Assembly: GCA_964017155.1 (NCBI GenBank)
Contig: OZ024856.1
Location: forward strand, 12,443,625-12,507,624
From: Oasisia sp. SBJ-2009
Taxonomy: Eukaryota > Annelida > Polychaeta > Sabellida > Siboglinidae
DNA: 64,000 nucleotides
Reading direction: 5' to 3'
Part shown: piece by piece, positions 36,401 through 49,100 of the stretch
Layout: each line of letters begins with the position of its first letter
Position numbering within the stretch: the stretch's first letter is position 1
Translations under genes and position numbers: made by a program
Notes under the pieces: model-generated
What the model was told of the DNA's origin: nothing
Database searches by the model: none
What the model saw: the letters and a program-made list of their open reading frames with translations, nothing else

Positions 36401-39400
36401 GGTGTGTGTGTATGGGTGTGTGAGGGTGTGTGCATGCGTGTGTGCATGCGTGTGTGTGTGCATGAGTGGTATGTGTGTGTTAAATTAGTTGAGTCAGATC
36501 AAATGGATGGTGCTTAGAATCTGAAATCATTATTCATTGTTATATAAAAAGAGTACATAATGTTGTTGAGACAAAAGACACAAAACTGTCAAAAAGTTGG
36601 TTTACCTCGGGGTGCAACTGTAAACATAAGGTACTGGTGTATTGGTATTTCGTGGAAGTGTCTTGAGCAACAACAAGATGGCCCTTCCTGCTGAGTGCTA
36701 ACTAGGATGGTAGATATGAGGAGAAAATGTAGTTTTCTCCTTGTAGTGTCACCGTGGCTACAGTCTGTGGCTATCACAGATCATGTATGGAAAACATGGT
36801 ACTGTCATATTCAGTTTCTTGTCTGATGTTGATAATGTAGTAAACGACACAGTTGATTCAAGTAGTAATGTCATTTTGACTCGTTACTAATGAGTCATAT
36901 AATTCCCACTGGTTCACAGTCTCGTGTCATTTTAAAGAACATTTGTCATTTCCAACTAACGCCTGTTGTTTTAGACAACTGTTACGTGTTCCAGCTGATG
37001 CAGTGTCCACGTTTGATGTCCAGTCTCTTCAGTCAGTTTCTTCCCATCACATGGACCCCCTGCAGAGGTAAGTTGTCATGGTTACAGTTTCACTTGTTTC
37101 ATGTTTGAAAACTGCTGCACTGTTTGATTTTAACAATCCTCTAATACTTAATGATAGTTTGTCAAGAACATTAACATAGAACATTTACTGTCAGAAGTAT
37201 TGTATTATATTGTAGTTTTAATGAAGTAATAGATAAAGCGCTATGCGCAATATATACTATAGATACTAAAGCTTTTTTTTATTAAATACTCTTAAAGGTT
37301 TAGACATCTTGCATTTGTGCAAATGTTTGTTAAGTCATTGTATCTGAAAATGCCCATGACGTTACCTAACAGAGTCTCTGCTGTCAGCCATTGTGGTTCG
37401 GGTCCTCGCTTGTCAACCTGTCTCCATGTGTTAATTTTAAAGCAGTGACTAGTTGCATGCTTCTGAGCTTGAATTGTCAAGGCACTACAACTATTAATGT
37501 CTTTATTGCAAGAGAAAACATTTGATGCAATAATTTCAAACAAAATATATCCAACTGTTGCACATGTTTGAAAGTTTCTCAGATCTTGTAGTCACGAAGC
37601 AGGTCACATGACAGCTTGCAACGAGTCCAATTTAGAAATGGCTTTGTTTGCCGCTGGTTGCCACCAGGTGTAGCTGCTTCCGATGTAACTGACCGTCCAT
37701 TCAGCCGAGTGCTCAAGTTGATGAGGGTCGTCTGTACAGCCAGTAGAAATATGGCGTCCACACTGGTAAGGATATAACCATATTTTATTTATTACTTATC
37801 TTGTGATTGTAAAGTTATATGTGACAAGACGGAAAATAGCTTACTCAATGTAAGCCAGTTATTATCTAAAACGACAGAGTGGCTCTGTGTACAGGGAGGC
37901 AACTATGGAATTCTATGTGATGATTTTTTAAATGTAATACTGTTGCTGCATTTAAGTGTAAATGCAAGAATCTTTTATATAAGAAATATCTGGTTGTGGA
38001 CCATCAACAAATGTAGTTATGTCACTGAGAACCCTAACATGTGTAAAGATGTTTACTTATATTTTTGATAACTTTTGAATATGAATATATATTCCATTAC
38101 GCTATATCAATTGTTATAACTGTTATTTAGGTATGTGTCAGGGGTAAATTGATTCAAGTCATTGACTTATAATTTACCCCTTTCAAACACTGTGTATGCT
38201 AACTTGTAGTATTATAGTTAAATTTGCTTGTTTATACTGCGTTTATTGTTGACATTGTTTTGATTAAACTCATTCATCCATTCATATACAACATTTCTAT
38301 AAGATAAATCCTTATTATGTCAGTGTGTGTGCACTCAATGCACTGATCTCTTTAAAAAATACCTGAAGAATGGACAAATTGTGTTGTTAAGAAATCCTGA
38401 ATTCCAAGAGTGGTTGAACAACCAATGACATGTTTGTAAACGTCTTCATTATACAGATTAATGACTTTCACCTGTTGGCCCGCATAGCCCGCTACTTGGC
38501 CCAGAAGCCCAGGTGAGGCCTAACTTTAGGTTGTGTTTTAACAAAAGGAAGTGTAAATTTAGGTAAATTTTGAGTATATTTACCACGTTGTATTTTACAG
38601 GGCTAAAATGATATAAACTAGCATTTACAAATGGTATTTATTTGATTGTTGTTTTGCAACTAACAAATGACTATGTGAGCGATCTTAGTGACACGAGTCG
38701 ACAAAATGAACATACTTAAATTACACAAAAGTATTATTCACAATTAAGTATGTGTGTTTTTAAAGAAGTCGACTGTGATGTGTGAGTTGTGTGCCTCAGA
38801 GAGATGGAGCTGCCGGGGTTTGAGGCGGAGGAGCTCCAGATTGAGGCTCTACGTACTTGGCAGGTGTGTCTGTCCTACGGCCTCGCGACACACATCTTCA
38901 GGTACGCCACTTGCTGCTTATTACTACTTCATTTGTTTCATGAACTGTTAGCTTTGTGGCCTTTATTACTTTTATGACCCCTGTGACCTGTACCCTTAAT
39001 GACCCTGGTGACCCGTAACCGTTATTACCACAGTGAGTCTGACCTGTGACCTTTATCACCCTGTGAGTAAGTGACCTGTGACCTTTATCAGCCCAGTGAG
39101 CAAGTGACCTCTAACCTTTATCACCCCAGCGATGTAATCTTTATCACCTCAGTTACTATAACCATGATGACCTGACTTTGTCATGTCAGTGATCTGTACC
39201 CTATATCCCCAGTGACCTGTAACCTTTATCACCCCAGTGACCTGTAACCTTTTTCACCCGTGACCTGTAACCTTTTTCACCCGTGACCTGTAACCTTTTT
39301 CACCCGTGACCTGTAACCTTTTTCACCCGTGACCTGTCACCTTTGTTCTCCCAGTGACCTGTACCCAGTGTTGATGGCGCGAGTGCAGCGTTTGTGTCGT

Positions 39401-42400
39401 CAGCGAGATAACAGTCCCTCCATGACAGCCCAGCAGCGTCTCACCGCCTGCGCTCTCATTGGTGTACTGGAGACAGTCACATGTGTCGCTGCAGATGCGA
39501 CGAGGATGAACAGAGAACAGCGCGAAATGTGAGTTGACAACATTTTTAATTTGTCATTTAAATGACATGATCTATATAGCCACTGACATCAGATGTTGCA
39601 GTATTTACTGAATAATAAACAATAAATCATCCCATAATTTAAACAAGAAATCACTTGTAACCTTGCAATATGTGTAATGTGTAAAAATTGAAATTTATCA
39701 CATTTTACCCGGAAACCAGTCGTATATATATGTATGTACCACACCATGTTGTTTGCAGGGGTGATGTGGGGGTGATACCAGTGGTGCCCTCTGTTGACTG
39801 GAGTCACGTGAGCAATCTCATCCAGCCTGTGGAGCTCTTACTGGAGGCTCAGCTGGAGGACTTCAACCTGGGCTACTTCCTCATGGTAGGTTATTGCGGT
39901 CTGCTGCCACAAGGCAAACAGTTAAATGTATAAATTACATATTTTATCAGTATCTTCAGTTTTGAATACTCCTTGTATTTCTAGAACGCAGTATGTTCGC
40001 AGGTTGATCATGTTAAAGACCTACTTGGGCATTGTTTGCACTAACGTTGTTATTTGTTGGCTTTCAGAAAAAAGACGCTGACCTCTTGGCCTGTTGTTTG
40101 AACTTTGTGGCCACCTACTACTCTCATGTCTCCACAGAGGTTTGTACTTACGCTGTACTTCAGTTTGTACTTATACTGTACTCCAGTCTCCAGTCTTGTA
40201 CTTCACTCTCATGTCTCCACAGAGGTTTGTACTTACGCTGTACTTCAGTTTGTACTTATACTGTACACCAGTCTCCAGTCTTGTACTTCACTCTCATGTT
40301 TCCACAAGTTTGTACTTACTCTGTACTTCAGTTTGTACTTATACTGTACACCAGTCTCTAGTCTTGTACTTCACTCTCATGTCTCCACAAGTTTGTACTT
40401 ACTCTGTACTTCAGTTTGTACTTATACTGTACACCAGTCTCTAGTCTTGTACTTCACTCTCATGTCTCCACAAGTTTGTACTTACTCTGTACTTCAGTTT
40501 GTACTTATACTGTACTCCAGTCTCCAGTCTTGTACTTCACTCTCATGTCTCCACAGAGGTTTGTACTTACTCTGTACTTCAGTTTGTACTTATACTGTAC
40601 ACCAGTCTCTAGTCTTGTACTTCACTCTCATGTCTCCACAAGTTTGTACTTACTCTGTACTTCAGTTTGTACTTATACTGTACTCCAGTCTCCTGTCTTC
40701 TACTTCACTGTCATGTCTCCGCATGTTTGCACTATGTATTTCAGTTTGTACTTATGATGTGACATGATCACAGTCACGCATATCACCCTGTATTCCTGGC
40801 CTTAAATTCATATTACTTTCTTCACTTTGCATGCAATGTGCTAACATACATGTGCACTATGTGGACACTATAATGACATGATATTGTTGCACTTTAATCT
40901 GATGAATTATTATTTATTACTTCAAAAGTAAATTAGTTGTTTACACAATTTATAAGGGACTCATTCGGCAAGCCATTCTTGAATGTTTGCCAAGTACCAG
41001 TGCAATAATGATAGAAACATTATGTTAAATATCTCAACTCATTTCACAGTACATGTTCTTTACATCATCTGTGGTGTCACTTTGGAGCATGACGAACTCT
41101 AGTCAGTGGAGACGTCCAATTTTGTAAATTCCTGGTTTGCTCAATTAAAATACATTCAAGTTGCACTTTGCAGATAACCAAGTGTAAAATGATCAATTCC
41201 ACATTTTAAAATCCTAAGGCTGATTTCAATTCCATTAAATTTTAAGCTTTGTTTATCCTTCAAAACATGTATGCGTGATCATATTTAATGAACTATGATA
41301 ACAAATTTACTGTTTTTCATTCAGCATCACTCAAATAACTAAATCAGTCTAGTTCATTGGTTCATGTCTGCAACTCCAAAAAATATATTCCGATTAACAA
41401 AATTAACGCCAAATTCCAGCAAACATTAAACAGCTCTTCCAATTGTGGAATTGAGATATATTCCAGGATGGAATTGACCACATTCCATGCACCTAGCCAT
41501 GAGAGTTGTCTCTGTAGACTGGACACGATGCAGTGATGACGTTGGACCACATTGACCAGCTCTCCACCTCTCTCCTCCTTCCCTGTCTCCAGTCATTCTC
41601 TCTCCACACAGCCCTACGTAGCCTCAGGTGAGTGGACACTGGACTGGTCAATGCATTCAGCTTAATGCATTTTGACAGGTTATCATAAAGTTAACTCAAA
41701 CAACATCAACGTCTGTAGTTTCGATAGTAGTTCAAGATAAAATTTATTTATTGTTTGCCACCTGTTTACTTTACATACTTCTGTACTGCTTCACTAAGAT
41801 AATTCTAACTGAAAATACAAATTAAACTAAATCTGTTATTATTTGGCGCCGAAGCACCACGACTATGGAATGAATTACCTTTGAACATTCGTGCATCTGG
41901 AACATGTTTAGAAAATGTTTAAAGACATATTTTTTTGTTATACATTTTAATTAATTCAAATTGTTGTGAAATAACGGACACTGTTTTAGAATTTCTTTTT
42001 AGTGTTATACATGTTTTAATCAGTTGTTTTATGTTTTTGATTAATGTATAGATAATTTACATATAAAAGATTTAGTAAATGTTTTAATTTTATATTAATT
42101 TATATAATTTACAGAGGTTTAGTATTATACATCTCTAAAACAGTGTTTAATTTATTTTAAATTGATTTATATGATTTATATAATTTACATACAAAGGTTT
42201 ACTAGTGTACATCTTAAAACCAAACTTTGTTTTGATTTAAACATTTATATAATTTATATTTATCACTACATTTATTATATGTCTTGTACAGCGCATCGAT
42301 CCGGGAATTAGCGCTATAGAAAAACAGTCTTATTATTATTATTATATTGAGCTAAGAAGTGTTTTTTAAATGCAAAACATCACTGCCTTATCACTGTTGA

Positions 42401-43081
42401 TGTATTTCCCTCACAGAGTGGCAACAATGACAGTATATAAGACTATACACCCGGTAACTTTGTAGTAATTGTATAAATCTATTGTTTCTTTCAGGAAACA
42501 TTCCCTGTTGCTACTGAGTCCAGTCAGTGAGCGGTCAGAGATGCCTAAAAACCTGCCAGAACTTGGCTCATTGGTCGGTGGTCAAGCTCAAGGCTGTCCA
42601 CTGCTCCACGAGGAGTCGCCTCTGTCGGTCCTTCTGGCCATATCCAGACTCCTGGTCACTGTCGGCAGACTGCACAAGGACATGGTGGACAAGGTGAGGG
42701 GTCATGACGGGGTCAGAAAGGTCATGTTGGGGTCAGAATTATCAGCAGTACAACATTAGGGAAAATTAAGAAGTGCTGTCTGATGAATGATATTGAATAC
42801 ACAGTCAAGCCTTGCTTGGTAATGGAGCTCCCTCTCAATTAAGGTCACCCTGGATGGATCCAAATTTATATCATATACAGTAAAGTATATGACACCAGTC
42901 TTGCTAATACAATCACCTTGTTATTCAGGTCACTTGTCAGTCCCGGGGACGACCTTAATAGTGAGGGCTATTGTTTATGTGTGTTTGTATGTGTGTGTAT
43001 ATATATATATATTTTTAATATATATTATAATATATATTATATATATATATTATATATACATATATATAATATATATACATG

Positions 43082-43127
<46 letters not shown>

Positions 43128-46100
43128 CATATATATCTCTGGTATATAATAAGAAAATAGCAAGAATTAAACAAATCTCATTGATTGAACTGAACAAATA
43201 AAATAAATCTGGATTACATTTAGGATATCAGTTGACTTCTAAACCTACATCAGTGTCATCTGTCACTAGTGTGATGTAGCCTGTGTTGTCCCACTCCTAC
43301 CAGCCGTGTGGTCTGACAATGACGAGGTCTGTTGTGTCCCCAGTTGTACCCCAGTCTGCTGGACCAGGAGGACCTGCTGGTCTACCTGAGACAGATGTGT
43401 CAGGCCAAGACAAGCCCCACGGGCAGCAGACATTTCGCCAAGTTTGAGAACCAGCTCCAGCATCATTTGGTGACAATGGCCAAGGCAAAGGTGTGTGTTG
43501 ATGATGCCACAACTGTCACCTTGTCCCCTTTGATCTGTTGCTAGGGAGTGGCTACGTCACTTCTGTTCCACCCCCTGTGTTACCTATTACTGTAATTTTT
43601 CATACTCCGCTATTCCTGTTTGATGCCTGTCGTGACACAACTTCACAATCTTTATTTCTTCATCTTCTTATTCTACAAGTCTCGTGTGAATTTAAAATTA
43701 CTTTGCATCATCTCATTATGTAACTCTTGTGTGAATTTAATATTGCTTTATTTAAAAGGCTTTAATACATTGAACTATCATACAATTATTCAGAATCTAG
43801 TTATAGTAAAAATTGCTTATGTAACATGGTCACTTGTGAATTGTCTCCACAGTTTTTCCGTCTTTCATTGTGAGATAACTCCCACTGACACCAGTGGCCC
43901 TCTCGATGTTGTCTCCCAGGATAAATCGTAAAAATAAGATTACATTTTCCGAGTTTTGTGAAATACTATGTATTAGGATGTCCATTCAAAACGAACCCAG
44001 GTGAAGTTTTGAAGTGACCCCAAATACAGCCCCAGTTGAATCACCTTTTGAAAGACATTTAAATGTCTCTGGTCTACATTGGCCCAAACAATACATTCCC
44101 AGAAGATTTAGTAAGTTAATGGATGCTCCCTGCTATGCTGCATCCAACTGTAGTTAATGGATGCTCCCTGGCCATCCCTACTGTGCTGCATCCAGCTATG
44201 GATCATCTGAACAAGATTTTCATATCGTAATTTTCGATGGCCGCACTTCATAGCTGGTTGTTGTACTTTCAGGAAGGTGTCGATGGGAAATTGTTCCACC
44301 AGGTGTCACTGCGGTTGTTGGCCCGACTCCACGAGGGTGACGAGGCGATGTCACATGACCTCCTGTCTTCTGTCATCTTCAACCAACACTTCCTCAGGTA
44401 GACGACTGGAAATATGTGCAGTTTTAGTATTTCCTATATATGTGGTGCTATGTCTTTTACGTAAACTAGTAGTGAATGTTTTGTTAAAATAGCCTTGAAA
44501 AGTCACGAAAAGCTCAAATTTCAAATCTGTAAATGTATATGAACCTTGTCCATGATTCTAGGGCCGACTTCGATTGAGCTACTCGAGTTACCCCAACATG
44601 GCAACCGGTTTATGATAATTTACACTGCGCGTGCAGTAGTATGTGCGTAATCCAACTGAACACCGATGATTGTGATCATGGACATAAACCACTTGTGTAA
44701 ATAAATAAAATGAAGTAATCAGTTTTTTAGTGTGTAAATTGTTACGTTCATCTTCTTGGTCTATAATTCATAGAATGTGGTGACTTTAATCCATATTTAA
44801 ATGATTGTGTCATGTAATGTTTAATTAATTTCTTATGCAGTAGGGGCCTATGTTCCCTATTGGCTGTCACTGCTAATGACGTCAGTTACTCGAGTGAATC
44901 CTGTAAAACTCGCGATCGCCTCATGTAGCGGCCTTGAAGATTCACCTTGCTAATCTAGGTCAAAAATGGTCACGTGCACGAGTGATCTCGGCTGTTCGAT
45001 TGGGACTTGGGTTCCGCGAGTTACTCGCCTAATTCAATCAAAGTCTGTTAGATCTGCCTGCTTTTCTGAGTACTGCCAGATACATAAGAGTTGTCAGAGA
45101 GATGTTTCTCCTTCAGAGACGTGGAGGACCCATCAGAGGTCCAACTGGAGGACCGCTTGAAACTCACCTCAACACCAGTGCCCAGTAGCGCCACACAGCG
45201 GCAGTTGCACTCAACTAAGAGTGAGTTGATCGAGGATCTGAGAGGACACTGGGCGTCGATGCGGGGCACGTATCTGTCCTGTCTGTCTGACTGCTGGAGA
45301 CACCTGGATAGCTCCAGGTAGGAATCGGAAATATTTACTGACCCAGTACATACAGAAATACAAAAGCAATGTTCAAACAAAATTACCTACAGTTCAAATT
45401 ATAAAATTTCATTAGTGCAGTAACAGGACACGTAATTGTGTTGAAAATAACATAAATGTAATTGTAAGTAAATATAAATTGTTTAACGTAGGTAAGATAA
45501 CCAAGGGTTGAGGGGACTGTCACTAAAATCATTTTGGTCGCTTTCGTGGCAGCCACCCCATTAATTACATCACAATTAAAATATAGTTGGCCATTTTACG
45601 TTTCATTAGGATAAGAAATAAACATGTGTGTAATAAAGCAACACTCTGGTAATAAAGTCACAAATCTCAATAACAAAAACAACACAATTAATACATTACA
45701 TTAGCTTTGAAGCTAGCAAATGAGTACAATCTCATCTTTAAATAACACTACTTAATATATGTACATTTTGGAGGTATACATAAGAAACACTATAAAATAG
45801 TACGTCACTGCATCTCACAATTGTCAAATATGTTTATTATGGATATATACATAGCAATTTGTTATTCTTCGAGCGCTATGTAATTATTTATATTAATGTC
45901 ACTGCTGACTATAGCAGATGACTTCTGAATAAGGGAAATACATTATATTAATACATTTGAATTTTTCAGATTATTGTAATGTTCTTCAGACTTATTTTAG
46001 AACGTAAATCATATTCTATGTACAACATCATCAGTGAATAAGCCCTTAGAATTTGTTATAATGGAGGAGATTATTTTCTATCGTTAATGTTATGGGAATG

Positions 46101-49100
46101 ATTTCGGACTGCCTTAGAATTACTTTATTTAGAATGTGGTCGTTTGACTATGAAATGAGGCTTGTCTCTAAAAGAATTAAGAAACAACGTTTATTTTCAA
46201 GAGTGAAATCAGGTGTATCGGCTCGTAAGAATGTGAGAGAAAACATCCCCAGGTGTTTGTAGAATTAAAAGAGACATTTATGTAGAATCTAGTCACAGTC
46301 GTGTGATCTGGTCAGTCATGTGATCTGGTCACAGTCATGTGATCTGGTCACAGTCATGTGATCTGGTCACAGTCATGTGATCTGGTCACAGTCATGTGAT
46401 CTGGTCACAGTCATGTGATTTCGTCAGTCATGTGACCTTGGTATGTTGTAGGAACCGCAGTGAGCTGTGTCATGTGACAGACATTGAGGGTTTGTTGAGG
46501 GGGCGGGTGGGTCAGTGGCTGCTGCCCCTGGACTGGATCTACCTGCCCCTCACACAACTCCACAACAAAACAGTCAGGTGAGAGCTCTTGAGAGTGCTTT
46601 AAAATCAAATTTTTATTTAAATTAATATACTACCATCGTACTGATTAAGGATGGGATGACTCTGGAATTTCATTCGAATCGAATATCGAATCAAATACCC
46701 CAATTTTGTGGTGGAGGACATGAAGGAAAATATTCGAGTGATATTCGTTTATATAGCTGCAAATAACGGGAAAACTTTCGAATATTCGAAATTTCAAATA
46801 TGATCCGAATATTCGTCCCATCCTTACTAGTGATATCTGGTGAGAGTTGCTATTTTTATGACCCAAAATTTATGTTACTGTCATTTAACATTAACATTTG
46901 TTTCACCTACTAGGTGACGCCACTGTTTCGATTTATTTCCCCTCAGTACCCGGTGACAACGAATCCACCCCCAGGATTATTGGCCCACCCCTTAGGTGTG
47001 TGTTTCCTGTTGCAGCCAGCCAGGTTCGACAGTGGAGAGTCTGCCCCCAGAACAGGTTGGCATGGCAACGGACTCCCTCAGATGTGTGTACATGATGGAG
47101 ACCTGGCGCCCTCTGGTGTTGGATGCCATCACTCCAACCACGAGACTGTGTCGTCTCATGTGTACTCTACTGGCGGGTGAGTGCTGCTTGTAGCTAAGGG
47201 ATAGCTACGTGGAGCGCAATGGCTCAGGGGTAGAGCTTCAGACTCTCGACTATGAGAACCCGGTTTCAAATCCTGTGCTGCGGTGTTAAAACCTTGGGCA
47301 AGTTTTTTCACTCTACATTGCTCCAGTTCACTAAGCTGAATAAACGAGTACCTGGCTATAGACAGTGGTGGATATGTGTACGAGCAGCCTTCGCGCATTA
47401 ATTGTAGCATATGGCTGGATGCTTCCCAGAGAAGCCGAGATGGCGTCTGAGTGAACAGGTCTGTCAGGGAAGTAAAGTGTCAATCGCTTTGAACAGTCCT
47501 GAGGACTGGATACAGCGCTATATACGACCTTGCCTTTAAGTGACTTGTTTCGTGTGTACCCTACTGGCTGGTCAATGCTACTTGTAGCCCAAATGTGTCA
47601 TAATAATATTAAAGTAACTTCTTTAGTACTAGAATACGCAAAAACCAAGCTCAGGGGCACATCACAACAAATTTTTAATCAGTTTAATCGGTTAATCAGT
47701 ATCAAAATATAAAATATCGTTGATCAAGAAACCAAAGCTCACAGTTATTACCGTTGCAGTATTTTTATGTAAGAAATTGATTTAACAGGTATGAAGAGGA
47801 TAAATTTGTAACAGAAATTATTAACTTTTATTAATAATTAGTCCTGCTTCCCATGTTTTAACATTTTACATTTTTATGAAAGAAATTAATATATTTGGTT
47901 TGTGTCACCTAGGCAACGACCTGTTCCTTGACCCCTGGGTCCATGGCTACCTGTCGTCCCTGCTGACCCTGTACTGTAGGACACCTCAGATCCTGGACAG
48001 GATCAGTCTGAAGGAAACTGTCCCTGGAATACCTTCCTTCCACGACATGTAAGACGTGTCCCAATTATTTATTCCATTTTAATAAAATTTAATAAAGAAT
48101 AAAAGATTCTATATGCAGACAAGTTGTTCGTGAACAAAAACGTGATGTTCATGTTGTACGAAGGTGTTGTTTATGAGGTATGGTGGTGTATTGTTCATGT
48201 TGTACAAAGATTGTTGTTCATGTTGTTCAAAAATTTGTGTTTATGTTGTACAAAGATTGTTGTTCATGTTGTAAAAACATGTGTTGTTCATGTTGTACAA
48301 AGATTGTTGTTTGTATTGTACAAAAGTGTGTTGTTTATGTTGTACAAACATGTGTTGTTCATGTTGTACAAATGTGTGTTGTTTATGTTGTACAAAGGTG
48401 TATTGTTCATATTGTGCGAAGGCATATTAATGTTGTACAAGGATGAGGTGTTCATGTTGTATGAAAGTGTGTTGTACAGTGGTGTGTTGTTCATGTCGTA
48501 CAATGGTGTGTCGTTCATGTCGTACAATGGTGTGTCGTTCATGTCGTACAATGGTGTGTCGTTCATGTCGTACAATGGTGTGTCGTTCATGTCGTACAAT
48601 GGTGTGTCGTTCATGTCGTACAATGGTGTGTCGTTCATGTCGTACAATGGTGTGTCGTTCATGTCGTACAATGGTGTGTCGTTCATGTAGTACAATGGTG
48701 TGTCGTTCATGTCGTACAATGGTGTGTTGTTCATGTCATACAATGGTGTGTTGTTCATGTCGTTCAATGGTGTGTTGTTCATGTCGTACAATGGTGTGTA
48801 GTTCATGTTGTACAATGTGTGTTGTTCATGTTGTACAATGTGTGTTGTTCATGTTCTGCGAAGGCATGTTATTAATATTGTACAAAGATGAGTTGTTCAT
48901 GTTGTATGAAAGTGTGTTGTTCATGTTGTACAATGTGTGTTGTTCATGTTCTGCAAAGGCATGTTATTAATGTTGTACAAAGATGAGTTGTTCATGTTGT
49001 ATGAAAGTGTGTTCTTCATGTTGTACAATGTGTGTTGTTCATGTTCTGCGAAGGCATGTTATTAATGTTGTACAAAGATGAGTTGTTCATGTTGTATGAA

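Noticed and set aside
40032..40767. Plus-strand frames up to 220 codons (YTVLQFVL-type repeats)
   Set aside because: They follow the 83/85-bp minisatellite. Only the first 72 nt (40068-40139) is a real RPAP1 exon.
41534..41627. RPAP1 exon 21 starting after GATGCAG at 41533
   Set aside because: In the required phase this begins with TGA; the acceptor CTGTAG at 41517 gives an open frame.
48124..48970. Plus and minus frames of 175-188 codons (FMSYNGVS and DMNDTPLY repeats)
   Set aside because: The 24-bp period is divisible by three, which keeps frames open. The region is an intron of RPAP1.
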